Source: Methylobacterium sp. NMS14P
Lineage (GTDB): Bacteria > Pseudomonadota > Alphaproteobacteria > Rhizobiales > Beijerinckiaceae
Assembly: GCF_028583545.1 (NCBI RefSeq)
Contig: NZ_CP087106.1
Coordinates: forward strand, 4,460,501 to 4,524,500
Length of the DNA: 64,000 nt
Direction: 5' to 3'
The notes beneath the pieces were generated by a model. The model worked only from the letters and a program-made list of their open reading frames with translations. It made no database searches and had not been told where the DNA came from. This document shows positions 16,668 to 25,714 of the stretch, one piece after another. The translations under genes and the position numbers were made by a program. Every line of letters begins with the position of its first letter. Position 1 is the first letter of the stretch.

Positions 16668-16815
16668 GAATCTCTGGTCCCTGCGGACGGGTCCCGCCGG
16701 CAAGACAGGTGCGCGCCCCGACCGCGGTCCCGCCGGCGCATCGCCCCGGCACCAGTCCCGATCGGGTCGGGACGGGGGCGATCGCCGAGCCCTTGCCGAA
16801 AGAGACGCGGGTCCC

Positions 16816-16833
16816 CTCTCCCATGCGGGAGAG
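16816..16833. repeat. short palindrome CTCTCCC-ATGC-GGGAGAG
   Basis: A 7-bp stem with a 4-base loop lies in the 250-bp gap between the asparaginase-like and isochorismatase-like genes, both on the minus strand. It resembles the CCCTCTCCC/GGGAGAG intergenic palindromes common in alphaproteobacterial genomes. Confidence 0.5.
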
Positions 16834-16918
16834 TGGGCATGGGGCGGCGGGATGGCGCGGCGGCCTCGACGCGAGTCGTCATCCTTCCAAACCGTTGCAA
16901 CACGATCGGGAACGGCGC

Positions 16919-17935
16919 CTAGTAGGTCGCGAACAGCCGCGCCACCGCCCCGGGCTCCGCCGTGACGGTCAGCGCCAGGGCGAGCAGGATCCGGGCCTTC
17001 TGCGGGGTGAGGTTGTCGGCGCTGAGAATGCCGCGGCTGCGCAGCCGGGTGGTGAGCGGGACCACGCCGCTGCCGGCCCGGGTCGACATCACCACCACGA
17101 TCCCGGTGGCGGCCGCCGCCTCCAGGGCCTCGGCCTCGGCGGGCGGGGTCATGCCCGGGGCGAGACCGGCCGCGACGAGGCCGCGCGCGCCGGCGGCCAC
17201 GAAGGCCCGGACCGCGGTGCCGTCGGCATCGGCGTATCCGTAGGCGACGTCGACCCGCGGCAGCGCCGACAGCGTCCGGATGTCGAACGGCGTGCCCGGC
17301 GCGTGCGCCCGCTCGGAGCGGCGGTAGTACCGGACGGACTCGCCGTCGACGTGGCCGAGCACGCCGAAATCCGGGGTCCGGAAGGTCTGGAGCCGCGCCA
17401 CCGAGGTCTTGGTCACCTCGCGCGCCGCCTGGATCTCGTCGTTGAGCACCACCAGCACGCCGCGCCCGCGGGAGGCCGGCGCCGCGGCCGTGCGCACGGC
17501 CGCCACGAGGTTCAGCTTGGCATCCGTGGAGAGGGCGCTCATCGGCCGCTGCGAGCCGACCAGCACCACCGGCAGATCCACCGTCAGGGTGAGGCTGAGG
17601 GCGTAGGCGGTCTCCTCCAGGGTGGCGGTGCCGTGCCCGATGACGATGCCGGCGAGATCCGGGTGCTCGGCCGCGAGGCGCTCGCACAGGCGGACGAGGT
17701 CGCGCCACTCGGCGAACCCGATCGCCGGGCTCGGGACCGCCCGGAACGGCACCGGCACCACCGCGGCGACCGTCGCGAGTTCCGGGACGGCGTCCAGGAT
17801 CGCGCCGGCCTCGAGGCGCCGGTCGGTGGCGGTGTAGTCGAGGATGTCGAGGGCGTCGCGGCCGAGGGACGAGATCGTCCCGCCCGTGCCGATGAACGCG
17901 ACCTTGGGCAATCCGGTCCCCGATCCTGCCGCCAT
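16919..17935 (-). CDS. type II L-asparaginase homologue with altered active site
   Basis: 338 residues from MAAGSGTGLP (GGGAGAG before ATG). It aligns throughout with bacterial asparaginases: VAFIGTGGTISSLG (nucleophile Thr), IVIGHGTATLEETAYALSL, VVLVGSQRPMSALSTDAKLN, LVVLNDEIQAAREVTKTSVA (Lys), NLTPQKARILLALALT. The usual HGTDTxEET motif reads HGTATLEET, so the Asp of the Thr-Asp pair that positions water is replaced by Ala (codon GCC). There is no signal peptide, so it is cytoplasmic. It may have a changed substrate or low activity. Confidence 0.85.
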   Translation of the reverse strand: MAAGSGTGLPKVAFIGTGGTISSLGRDALDILDYTATDRRLEAGAILDAVPELATVAAVVPVPFRAVPSPAIGFAEWRDLVRLCERLAAEHPDLAGIVIGHGTATLEETAYALSLTLTVDLPVVLVGSQRPMSALSTDAKLNLVAAVRTAAAPASRGRGVLVVLNDEIQAAREVTKTSVARLQTFRTPDFGVLGHVDGESVRYYRRSERAHAPGTPFDIRTLSALPRVDVAYGYADADGTAVRAFVAAGARGLVAAGLAPGMTPPAEAEALEAAAATGIVVVMSTRAGSGVVPLTTRLRSRGILSADNLTPQKARILLALALTVTAEPGAVARLFATY

Positions 17936-18075
17936 GCCGTCTCTCCCAACCCTGTCCGACGCTGTGATGCCGCGTCGCGCGGCCGGGGTCGACCCCGGCC
18001 GCGCGCAGGCGGGCGATGCGCCGGGCGGGAGGCCCGCCGGCCCGTCCCGGCCCCTCGCCGGGACGGGCCGCGGCC

Positions 18076-18720
18076 TCAGCTGCGGAAGTCGACCAGAAGC
18101 GCCGAGACGGTGCCGCTGTTGGCGGTGCCGCTCGCCCCGTAGCCGGCGCTGCCCGACTGGCTGCTCTGGAGTCGCTGGATGAAGGTGGACAGCAGGTCGT
18201 TCGTCGCCCGCACCGCCGAGGTGGTCGACGTCGAGGCCGAGGCAAAGGCCGACGTCCCGCTCCCGGCGCTGCCCGCGGCGTCCCCAGGCGGCGGCCCGGG
18301 CGGCGGGCCGTCCGGACCGGCGACGCCGCCAGTCCCGTCGCCGGTGCCTTCGCCGGTGGCGTCGGCGCTCTGGGTGCTCTGGCCGTGGCTGGCGAACAGG
18401 TTCTTCAGCTCCGTGGCCTGGTCGGCGGTGAGGCTGCCGCTGCTGACCTGATCGGCGATCAGGCCGTCGATCCGGCCCTTCATGGAGGACGGGTCGAGCT
18501 CGGACCGGGTCGCGGTGCTGCCCGAGGCGGAGCTGCCCGACGACAGGCTCGAATCGATGCTGCTCAGGGCGCTCGTGAGCGCCGTCGCGTCGGTGCTGCT
18601 GATCGTGCCGGCCGACAGCGCGCTGCTGATCGTGTCGGACATCTGGGTCTTGGGCGACGGCGGCGGCGACCATCGCTGCGCGGAGAGCTGTGCTGCCGCG
18701 GTGGACGTGAGGGTACTCAT
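18076..18720 (-). CDS. low-complexity Ser/Thr-rich hypothetical protein
   Basis: 214 residues. Two Ser/Thr-rich helical repeats share a pattern (ALSAGTISSTDATALTSALS and VSSGSLTADQATELKNLFAS: xGxIsxxxAxxLxxxL), resembling degenerate EF-hand-like or XopA-type repeats. They are followed by a Gly/Pro/Asp-rich linker (residues 120-150) and a C-terminal helix (TNDLLSTFIQRLQSSQSGS). No signal peptide. It is the last gene on the minus strand after cheR; the 170-bp gap leaves open whether it is part of that operon. Confidence 0.7.
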   Translation of the reverse strand: MSTLTSTAAAQLSAQRWSPPPSPKTQMSDTISSALSAGTISSTDATALTSALSSIDSSLSSGSSASGSTATRSELDPSSMKGRIDGLIADQVSSGSLTADQATELKNLFASHGQSTQSADATGEGTGDGTGGVAGPDGPPPGPPPGDAAGSAGSGTSAFASASTSTTSAVRATNDLLSTFIQRLQSSQSGSAGYGASGTANSGTVSALLVDFRS

Positions 18721-18891
18721 GACGGGGCTCGGGTCACGGATGCGCCGGATTCGCCCGGCGGCGGGTCCGTGTGCAAATTACCCACGCGATTCTTAAAGCC
18801 GCGTTTCCGGACTCGCCGCGATCCCCGCCGCGGGGCCGAGCGCGGCGGCGACCCCGCGGCGGGGCGCGACCGGGAACCCCGATCGCGCCGC

Positions 18892-19755
18892 TCAGAGGCT
18901 CGCGGCCATGCGCAGTGGCGCCGATTCGGCCGGGCGCGCCGCGGCCTCGGCGTGGCCGTAGAGTCCGCGGTGCTTCGGGTTCGGCGACAGCCGGTCGGTC
19001 AGGCCGATCACCGTCTCGGCGGCGCCCAGCAGGAGCGCCCCTCCGGGGGCGAGCTGCGCCGCGAGCCGCGCCAGGACGTCCGACTTGGTCGGCGCGTCGA
19101 AGTAGATCAGCACGTTGCGGCAGTAGATCACGTCGAACTGGCCCAGCGAGGCGAAGCTGTGCAGCAGGTTGAGCTGCCGGTAATCCACCATGCTGCGCAG
19201 GCTCTGGGCGATCTGCCACTGCTCGCCGACCTGGGTGAAGTACTTGATCAGCCACTGCACCGGCAGGCCGCGCTGGACCTCGAAATGGCTGTACAGCCCG
19301 AGCTTGGCCTTCTCGATCACCTCGGTCGACAGGTCGGTGGCGACGATCTCCACCTGCCAGCCGGCGAGCCGCGGCGCCGCCTCCTGGAGGAGCATGGCCA
19401 GCGAGTACGGCTCCTGCCCGGTGGAGGCCGCCGCGCACCAGATCCGCAACCGGCGGCGGCCGGCATTGCGCGCCAGCACGTCCGGCAGGAGCGTGTCGCG
19501 GAACAGGTCGAAGGGGATCCGGTCGCGGAAGAAGAAGGTCTCGTTCGTGGTCATGGCCTCGACCACGGCCCGCTCGATCGTGCTGTTCTGGGCGAGCTTG
19601 AGGGTGCCGATCAGGTCGCCGAGGCTGGCGAGGCCGAAGCGGCGGCAGACCGGGGTCAGCCGACTCTCCACGAGGTAGCGCTTCTCCGCCGTCAGCGCGA
19701 GGCCGGAGCGCTGCTTCAGGAAGGTGCGCAAGAATTCGAACTCGAGTTCGGTCAT
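18892..19755 (-). CDS. cheR: chemotaxis-type protein-glutamate methyltransferase CheR
   Basis: 287 residues. The N-terminal helical CheR domain (MTELEFEFLRTFLKQRSGLA) is followed by the SAM-binding domain: TTNETFFFRD, RIWCAAASTGQEPYSLAMLL, VEIVATDLSTEVIEKAKLGL, FDVIYCRNVLIYFD. It methylates glutamates on chemoreceptor signalling helices. The ATG overlaps the cheB stop (ATGA), which fixes the start and shows translational coupling. Confidence 0.95.
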   Translation of the reverse strand: MTELEFEFLRTFLKQRSGLALTAEKRYLVESRLTPVCRRFGLASLGDLIGTLKLAQNSTIERAVVEAMTTNETFFFRDRIPFDLFRDTLLPDVLARNAGRRRLRIWCAAASTGQEPYSLAMLLQEAAPRLAGWQVEIVATDLSTEVIEKAKLGLYSHFEVQRGLPVQWLIKYFTQVGEQWQIAQSLRSMVDYRQLNLLHSFASLGQFDVIYCRNVLIYFDAPTKSDVLARLAAQLAPGGALLLGAAETVIGLTDRLSPNPKHRGLYGHAEAAARPAESAPLRMAASL

Positions 19756-20969
19756 GCCGGCTGCCCCGTGATCAGGGCGCGCAGCGCCGTCGCGAGTTCG
19801 GGCAACGGCAGCACGGCCTCGGCGAGCCCGGCCCGCGCGACGCTGCCCGGCATGCCCCAGACCGTGCTGGTGGCCTCGTCCTGGGCGAGGACCGGGCCGC
19901 CGGCCTCGGTGAGCGCCCGGGCGCCGTTGGTCCCGTCCGAGCCCATGCCGGTGAGGATCACGGTCGCGGTGGCGGCGCCGAACACCACCGCCGCGTCCTT
20001 GAACAGGACGTCGACCGCGGGGCGGCAGAAATTCACCGGCGGGCCGTCGGTGAGCTTGATGATCGGGCCGCCGGCCCCGGCGGCCAGCCCCATGTGGCGG
20101 CCGCCGGGGGCCACGTAGATGCGGCCCGGCTCGACCCGCTCCTCGGCCTTGCCCTCGGCCGCCGGGAGCCCGGTGCGGGTGGCCAAGTGCTCGGCGAAGA
20201 CCGCCGTGAAGATCGGCGGCATGTGCTGGACGATCAGGATCGGCAGGCGCCGCAGGGCGGCCGCGCCGATGCCTTCCAGCATCTCGCCCACGGCCCGCGG
20301 CCCGCCCGTGGAGGAGCCGATCAGCAGGGCCCGGGGCTGGGTCCGGTTGCGGACCTTGGGCCGGAGGGTGAAGGGGGTCGCCGGGCGCGCCGCGGCCGGC
20401 GCCGGATGCACCGCCGCCGCCGGCACGGCCACCGGCGCGGGCGCGGCGTGGTGCCCCGGGGTGTGGCCGGCGGGCGCGGCGGCCGGGCGCCGGTTCCGCG
20501 CGCGCGCGGAGCCGAACACGCGGACGCGCTCGATCAGCTCGACCCGGAACGTGTCCGAGGTGGTGACGCCGCGGCTGCTCTCCGGCTTGGCGATGTAGTC
20601 CACCGCGCCGAGGGCGAGGCATTTCAGCGAGATGTCGGCGTTGCGCGTCGTCAGCGTCGACATCATCACGACCTGCACGCTCGGGCTCATGGCGAGCATG
20701 CGCGGCAGCGCGGTCGTGCCGTCGAGTTCCGGCATCTCGATGTCGAGCAGGACCACGTCCGGGTCGTGCTTGGCCATCAGCTCGAGCGCGATCCGGCCGT
20801 TCGAGGCCGTGCCGACGAGCTCGAACCCGGCCTCGCCGATCCAGCGGGCCACGAGGCCGCGCACCACGGCCGAGTCGTCGGCTACCAGGACACGGATCGC
20901 CGTGGCCGATGAGGTCGTGCTCTGGGTTGGCGGCCTACGCAGCGGGGCGACCGCGGGACTCAGGGCCAT
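19752..20969 (-). CDS. cheB: chemotaxis-type protein-glutamate methylesterase/deamidase CheB
   Basis: 405 residues. A receiver domain at about 25-145 has the phosphorylatable Asp in VVLLDIEMPELDG. An Ala/Pro-rich linker (150-200) leads to a methylesterase domain at about 210-400 with the catalytic Ser in LLIGSSTGGPRAV, His in IVQHMPP and Asp in TGMGSDGTNGA. It removes methyl groups added by CheR when phosphorylated by CheA. The 20-residue N-terminal extension before the receiver is Pro/Ser-rich. Confidence 0.95.
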   Translation of the reverse strand: MALSPAVAPLRRPPTQSTTSSATAIRVLVADDSAVVRGLVARWIGEAGFELVGTASNGRIALELMAKHDPDVVLLDIEMPELDGTTALPRMLAMSPSVQVVMMSTLTTRNADISLKCLALGAVDYIAKPESSRGVTTSDTFRVELIERVRVFGSARARNRRPAAAPAGHTPGHHAAPAPVAVPAAAVHPAPAAARPATPFTLRPKVRNRTQPRALLIGSSTGGPRAVGEMLEGIGAAALRRLPILIVQHMPPIFTAVFAEHLATRTGLPAAEGKAEERVEPGRIYVAPGGRHMGLAAGAGGPIIKLTDGPPVNFCRPAVDVLFKDAAVVFGAATATVILTGMGSDGTNGARALTEAGGPVLAQDEATSTVWGMPGSVARAGLAEAVLPLPELATALRALITGQPA

Positions 20970-21027
20970 GATGATTGCCTCGGGTGCAGGGTCGCGGGGC
21001 TCGGGCCGCGGGTCAGGGAGCAGGCGA

Positions 21028-21420
21028 TCAGGCCGCGTCGGCGACGAGTCCGACCTGTTCGAGCTTGGCCGTCAGGATGTCGCGGTCGAAGGGCTTCATG
21101 ATGTACTCGTCGGCCCCCGCCCGGAGGGCGCGGGCGATCGCCCCGACGTCGTTCTCGGTGGTGCAGAACAGGACCTTCGGCACCCCTCCGCCCTCGCTCT
21201 GGCGCAGGGCCTGGAGGAACGCGTAGCCGTCCATGTTCGGCATGTTCCAGTCGAGCAGGATCGCGTCGGGCATGCTGGCCGCGCAGGCTTCGAGGGCGGC
21301 GCTGCCGTCCTCGGCCTCGCTGACGTTCATGCCGAGATCCTCGATGATCCGTCGGGCGACCTTCCGGATCACCGCGGAATCGTCCACCACCAGGCAGGTG
21401 GTCTCGTGGGGCGCCTTCAT
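21028..21420 (-). CDS. cheY: single-domain response regulator CheY
   Basis: 130 residues from the ATG with GGGAGAGG just upstream. A single receiver domain: acidic pocket in CLVVDDSAVIRK, phospho-Asp in AILLDWNMPNMDGYAF, Thr in VLFCTTENDVG and the Lys in DEYIMKPFDRDIL. There is no output domain. It belongs to the CheY class acting in the cheW-cheY-cheB-cheR order. Confidence 0.93.
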   Translation of the reverse strand: MKAPHETTCLVVDDSAVIRKVARRIIEDLGMNVSEAEDGSAALEACAASMPDAILLDWNMPNMDGYAFLQALRQSEGGGVPKVLFCTTENDVGAIARALRAGADEYIMKPFDRDILTAKLEQVGLVADAA

Positions 21421-21431
21421 CGACCTCTCCC

Positions 21432-21950
21432 TCAAGCCGCCTTGGCGCCGGCGGGCGTGAAGCCGAGGAGCGCGTCCACGTCGAGGATCACCAGGAGCCG
21501 CCCGTCGAGGCGGTGGACGCAGGTCGCGAGGCCGCGGAAGCGCGGATCCAGGTTGATCGGCACCGCCTCGCGGCTGTCGGCGCCGAGCTTGAGCACCTCG
21601 CCGACGCCGTCGACCACCAGCGCGAAGGTCTCGCCGGCCTGCTCCAGGCCGATCGCCATCTTCGGGCTGGCCTTGGTGCCGTCCGCCTCGGCCTCCGCGT
21701 CGGGCAGGCCCAGGCGCCGGCGCAGGCTCATGGCCGTCACGACCCGGCCGCGCAGGTTCAGGAGGCCGACGATCTCGGCCGGCGCCAGGGGAACCGGCGT
21801 CACGCCCGACGGGACGAAGACGTCGTGGACCCGCTCGATCGCCAGGCCGAACAGCGTCTCGCCGACATAGACCGTGACGAAGTCGTCGGTGGCGCCGGTC
21901 TCGACGCCGTTGGTGGGGGCGCCGCTGGTGTTGGCGTTGGCAGCCTGCAT
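21432..21950 (-). CDS. cheW: CheW-type coupling protein
   Basis: 172 residues. A 20-residue polar N-terminus (NTSGAPTNGVETGATDD) is followed by one CheW beta-barrel domain: FVTVYVGETLFGLAIERVHD, VPLAPAEIVGLLNLRGRVVT, KMAIGLEQAGETFALVVDGV, LLVILDVDALLGF. It links chemoreceptors to CheA. It sits 92 bases after cheA and 11 bases before cheY. Confidence 0.93.
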   Translation of the reverse strand: MQAANANTSGAPTNGVETGATDDFVTVYVGETLFGLAIERVHDVFVPSGVTPVPLAPAEIVGLLNLRGRVVTAMSLRRRLGLPDAEAEADGTKASPKMAIGLEQAGETFALVVDGVGEVLKLGADSREAVPINLDPRFRGLATCVHRLDGRLLVILDVDALLGFTPAGAKAA

Positions 21951-22042
21951 CGGAACTCTCCGGATTCGTTCGTCGCGATCGTCACGATCGGCTCTTAGCG
22001 ATCGGCCTGGGTCGATCGCCCTGGGGCGGGCGGCGCGGAGGC

Positions 22043-24787
22043 TCAGGCGGCTTTCGACACCGTGGCGGCGCCGATCTCGGCCAGCGCCGAGATCAGGCCG
22101 CTGCGGTCGAACTTCGCCACGAGGTCACTGATCGCCAGCGCCCGCGCCTTCTCCACCGCGTCGGCGCCGATCGCCCCGGTGAGGCCGATCACCGGGAGTC
22201 CGGCGAGGCGCGGCTCGGCCCGCCGCATGGCGGCGACGAGGTCGAAGCCGCTGCGGCCCGGCATCTCCAGGTCGGTGACCACCACCTCGATCTGCGGATC
22301 GGCCTGGAGCGCGGACAGCGCCGCCTCGGCGCTCGCCGCCGTGACCACCTGGTAGCCCGCGGCCTTGAGCACCGGGCTCAGCATGTCGCGGAAGAAGGCC
22401 GAGTCGTCGACCAGCAGGATCGTGGAGATCTGCTCGGGCCGCTTCAGGCCGCGCGCCCAGTCGTCGTAGGCCAGCGGCAGGAAGTGGGCGATGTTGATGA
22501 TGTCGGTCGCCCGGCCCCGCAGAACCGCCGAGCCGATCAGGTCCGACCGGTCCGCCGCGATCTCGATGTCCAGGCGCTCCTCGACGATGTCGACGATCTC
22601 GTCGACCACGAGACCCATGGCGCGCTCGCCGTCGGAGAACACCACCAGGGCCTGCGTCCCCTCCGACTTGATGGTGATCGCCGCGTCGGCCGGGACCAGC
22701 GGCATCAGCCGCCCGCGGTACTGGATCAGCGCGCGGCCGCCGAGCCACTCGACCTTGGCGCACTCGATCTCCTCGAGGCGGGTGACCAGCGACAGCGGCA
22801 CCGCCTTGAAGCTGCCCTGGCCGCCCTTGAACACGAGGAGCGTGGTCTTGGTGTCGGCCATCTCGACCGCCTCGTCGGCGTCGGCGTCGATGTGGCCGCC
22901 GCTGCCCTGGACGCCCTGCGCCACCTGGCGGGCCACGCCGTTGGGATCGACGATCAGCACCACGGCGCCGTCGCCGAGGATCGTGTTGCCGGCAAACATC
23001 GGGATGTGCCGCAGCTTCACCGACATCGGCTTCACGACGATCTCCTCCGTGTGGAAGACCTCGTCGACGAGGATGCCGAAGCGCTCGCGCCCGACCTGGG
23101 CGACCACCACGAAGCCGGCCTGGTCCGTCTCCGCGCCCGGGCTCGACTGGCCGAGCAGGCCGGTGAGCGAGACGATCGGCAGCAGCCGCTCGCGCAGGCG
23201 CAGCACCGGCGCGCCGTTGATGTGCTCGACCCGCTGCGCGCCGGCATCGACCCGGACCAGCTCCAGAACCGCCACCTGCGGAAGGGCGAACCGGTGCTCG
23301 CCGGCCCGCACGATCAGGGCGGCCACGATGGCGAGCGTCAGCGGGATCTTGATGGTGAAGGTGGTGCCGCGCCCCGCCGTGGTGGCGATGTCGATCAGGC
23401 CGCCGATGGTCTCGATGTTGGTCTTGACCACGTCCATGCCGACGCCGCGACCCGAGACCGAGGTCACCGCCGCCGCCGTCGAGAAGCCGGCGTGGAAGAT
23501 GAACTTGGCGACCTGGGCGTCGGTCATCCGCTCGATATCGGCCTGCGAGGCGAGCCCGCGCTCCGCCGCCTTCTTGCGGATCGCCGCGAGGTTCAGGCCC
23601 TTGCCGTCGTCGGCGATCTCGATCGTGATCGTGCCGCCCTCGTGGTAGGCGGCGAGCCGGATCGTGCCGCGGGCGGGCTTGCCCGCCGCCACGCGCTCGG
23701 CCGTCGATTCGAGGCCGTGGTCGGCCGAGTTGCGGACCATGTGGGTCAGCGGGTCCTTGATGACCTCGAGGACCTGCCGGTCGAGCTCGGTCTCGTTGCC
23801 GACCATCACGAGGTCGATCTGCTTGCCGAGTTCGGCCGACAGGTCCCGCACCACGCGCGGCAGCTTCTGCCACGCGTTGCCGATCGGCTGCATGCGCGTC
23901 TTCATGACGCCTTCCTGCAGCTCGGCCGTGACGTGCGACAGGCGCTGCAGCGGGACCTTGTAGCTCGAATCCTCGTGCCGGCGGGCGATCTCGAGGAGCT
24001 GGTTGCGGGTCAGCACCAGCTCCGAGACCATCGTCATCAGGTGCTCGAGCGTGTCGACGTTCACCCGGATCGTCTGGTTCTTGGCGGCGGCGGTCGTCTC
24101 GCCCTCGGCGCCCTCGACCTTCTCGGCGCGCGCCGGCTCGGCTTTCTCGGCCTTCTCGGTCTCGACGGGCTCGGCCCGGGCCGGTTCGGGCTTCTTCTCG
24201 TCCTTGGGCGCCGCGCTGACGGCGGGCGCCGGGGCGGGCGCGACGGCGGCCACTGGGGCCGGCGGCGGGAGGAAATCCGACTCATCCGGACCGGGAGCGG
24301 CCAGGAAGGCGGCCTCCAGGTCGTCCAGGGACACCTCGCCGGGCTTCAGCTCGCGGACCACCGGATCGGGCAGGACCGGCTCGGGCGGCGGGGGGGCGGC
24401 GGCCGGCTCGGGAGAGCCCTCGGCCATGCGCTCGAGGGCGGAGATGAGGTCGTCGTCCGAGCCCGCGGGCTCCGTGCCGGTGGCTTCCAGATCGGCCAGG
24501 ATGGCCTTCAGCCGGTCCAGCGTCAGCAGAATCAGGGTGACGGAATCGGACGTGGCGGGCAGCCCGTCGCGGAAGCGGCCCATCAAGGTCTCGGCGGCGT
24601 GCGCCAGGGCTTCGAGCCGCGGGAGACCGAGGAACCCGCAGGTCCCCTTAATCGTGTGCACGAGTCGGAAGATATTCCGAAGAATAGTCTCGTTGTTCGG
24701 ATCCTGCTCGAATCGAACCAGTTCTGCATCGACCGTGTCGAGATGCTCCCCGCTCTCGGTCAGAAACTCGCGAAGCAGGTCGTCCAT
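22043..24787 (-). CDS. cheA: hybrid chemotaxis histidine kinase CheA with C-terminal receiver
   Basis: 914 residues, longer than canonical CheA (about 650). The HPt domain is residues 1-120 with the phospho-His at residue 44 (RLVHTIKGTCGFLG). A Pro/Ala/Glu-rich linker (about 130-245) leads to the dimerisation helices (TIRVNVDTLEHLMTMVSELV), the ATPase (DPLTHMVRNSADHGLE, IADDGKGLN, SGRGVGMDVVKTNIE), a CheW-like P5 domain, a second CheW-like domain (about 640-770, LLVFKGGQGSFKAVPLSLVT) and a receiver domain (about 790-905, phospho-Asp in VVTDLEMPGRSGFD). No CheY-binding P2 domain is evident. Receiver fusion suggests an internal phosphate sink. Confidence 0.95.
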   Translation of the reverse strand: MDDLLREFLTESGEHLDTVDAELVRFEQDPNNETILRNIFRLVHTIKGTCGFLGLPRLEALAHAAETLMGRFRDGLPATSDSVTLILLTLDRLKAILADLEATGTEPAGSDDDLISALERMAEGSPEPAAAPPPPEPVLPDPVVRELKPGEVSLDDLEAAFLAAPGPDESDFLPPPAPVAAVAPAPAPAVSAAPKDEKKPEPARAEPVETEKAEKAEPARAEKVEGAEGETTAAAKNQTIRVNVDTLEHLMTMVSELVLTRNQLLEIARRHEDSSYKVPLQRLSHVTAELQEGVMKTRMQPIGNAWQKLPRVVRDLSAELGKQIDLVMVGNETELDRQVLEVIKDPLTHMVRNSADHGLESTAERVAAGKPARGTIRLAAYHEGGTITIEIADDGKGLNLAAIRKKAAERGLASQADIERMTDAQVAKFIFHAGFSTAAAVTSVSGRGVGMDVVKTNIETIGGLIDIATTAGRGTTFTIKIPLTLAIVAALIVRAGEHRFALPQVAVLELVRVDAGAQRVEHINGAPVLRLRERLLPIVSLTGLLGQSSPGAETDQAGFVVVAQVGRERFGILVDEVFHTEEIVVKPMSVKLRHIPMFAGNTILGDGAVVLIVDPNGVARQVAQGVQGSGGHIDADADEAVEMADTKTTLLVFKGGQGSFKAVPLSLVTRLEEIECAKVEWLGGRALIQYRGRLMPLVPADAAITIKSEGTQALVVFSDGERAMGLVVDEIVDIVEERLDIEIAADRSDLIGSAVLRGRATDIINIAHFLPLAYDDWARGLKRPEQISTILLVDDSAFFRDMLSPVLKAAGYQVVTAASAEAALSALQADPQIEVVVTDLEMPGRSGFDLVAAMRRAEPRLAGLPVIGLTGAIGADAVEKARALAISDLVAKFDRSGLISALAEIGAATVSKAA

Positions 24788-24891
24788 AGGCGCTACTCGT
24801 TACGCGGAGAAGGTCTCGCGCAACCTACTTACTCGCGCGGGGTTAGGGAAGCGTTTCCATCCCGGCCCCGCGCGGCACCTTTTTCAGAGTT

Positions 24892-25602
24892 TCACGCCAG
24901 CGCCGTGTCCGAAGCCTCTCCATCGGGGTCTTCGGACGCGTCGATCACTGCGGGCGTGGCGGTGATAGTCACTTCATCACCCTCGATGGCGAAGCTTACA
25001 TCCATGGCGGCGGCCCGCGCCACGAGGCCCGCGTAGAACGGCAGGATGCCGTGGGCGTCGACGGTGCCGCTCTCGGGCCGGCCGGCCATCAGCTCCTCGA
25101 CGTGGGGCGGGATGCGGGCATGGGAGCCCTTGGCCTTGAGCACCAGCGTGGGCGCCTCGCCGTCGCCGGAGACGACGACGTCGATCAGGCCGCCCCGGGG
25201 AATCGCCGAGGTGGCGACCATCACGAGATTGAGCAGGAGCTTGACCTTGTTCTTCGGGAACAGGGCCTGCGGCGCGCTCCAAGTCAGCTTGGTCTTGTCG
25301 TCGGAGAACATGCCCTTGGCCACGCTCTCGGCGTCGGCGAGGTCGATCGAGGCGCCGGCCGAGCCGGCGGCCCCGAAGGCGATGCGGGCGAATTTCAGCC
25401 GCGCCGAGGCCTGACGGGCGCTCTTCCCGATCAGCTCCAGGGCGAAGGTCCGCATCGATTCGTCCTGGTCGTCCTCCAGGACCTCGAGCCCGTTCACGAT
25501 CGCGCCGACGGGGCTGATCACGTCGTGGCAGACGCGGGAGCAGAGCAGGGCGGCGAGGTCGAGGCCGTCGAGATTCAGGATGGGCGAGGTCGGGGAGGAC
25601 AT
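24892..25602 (-). CDS. chpT: ChpT-type histidine phosphotransferase
   Basis: 236 residues from MSSPTSPILN (GGAG before ATG). The DHp-like helix holds the conserved His in SRVCHDVISPVGAIVNGLEV; a degenerate ATPase-like domain follows (LKFARIAFGAAG, LLLNLVMVATSAIPRGGLID). In Caulobacter, ChpT relays phosphate from CckA to CtrA and CpdR. Its position at the head of a cheA operon, 104 bases before cheA, suggests either a dedicated phosphotransferase in this pathway or shared expression. Confidence 0.88.
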   Translation of the reverse strand: MSSPTSPILNLDGLDLAALLCSRVCHDVISPVGAIVNGLEVLEDDQDESMRTFALELIGKSARQASARLKFARIAFGAAGSAGASIDLADAESVAKGMFSDDKTKLTWSAPQALFPKNKVKLLLNLVMVATSAIPRGGLIDVVVSGDGEAPTLVLKAKGSHARIPPHVEELMAGRPESGTVDAHGILPFYAGLVARAAAMDVSFAIEGDEVTITATPAVIDASEDPDGEASDTALA

Positions 25603-25669
25603 GGTGCGCTCCGGGCGGGCGGATCTGAGGTGCGGACGTCTGCGGGCCGGGGCCCCGATTGGGGCTGCC

Positions 25670-25714
25670 GGTTCCCGGCCGCCCGGTTCTCGGCCGCCCA
25701 GTCCTCGGCCGCCC
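25670..25714 (+). repeat. three tandem 15-bp repeats
   Basis: Units GGTTCCCGGCCGCCC, GGTTCTCGGCCGCCC and AGTCCTCGGCCGCCC follow one another without gaps, in the 407-bp divergent intergenic region between chpT and glnE (25603-26009). The region has no convincing gene; promoters for both flanking genes must lie here. Confidence 0.75.

Noticed and set aside
16134..18245. 703-codon minus-strand frame
   Set aside because: Only its last 177 codons (isochorismatase-like) are real; the upstream part is an out-of-frame reading through the asparaginase gene.
22484..25036. 850-codon open frame on the plus strand
   Set aside because: Antisense shadow of cheA and chpT; no domain and no ribosome binding site.
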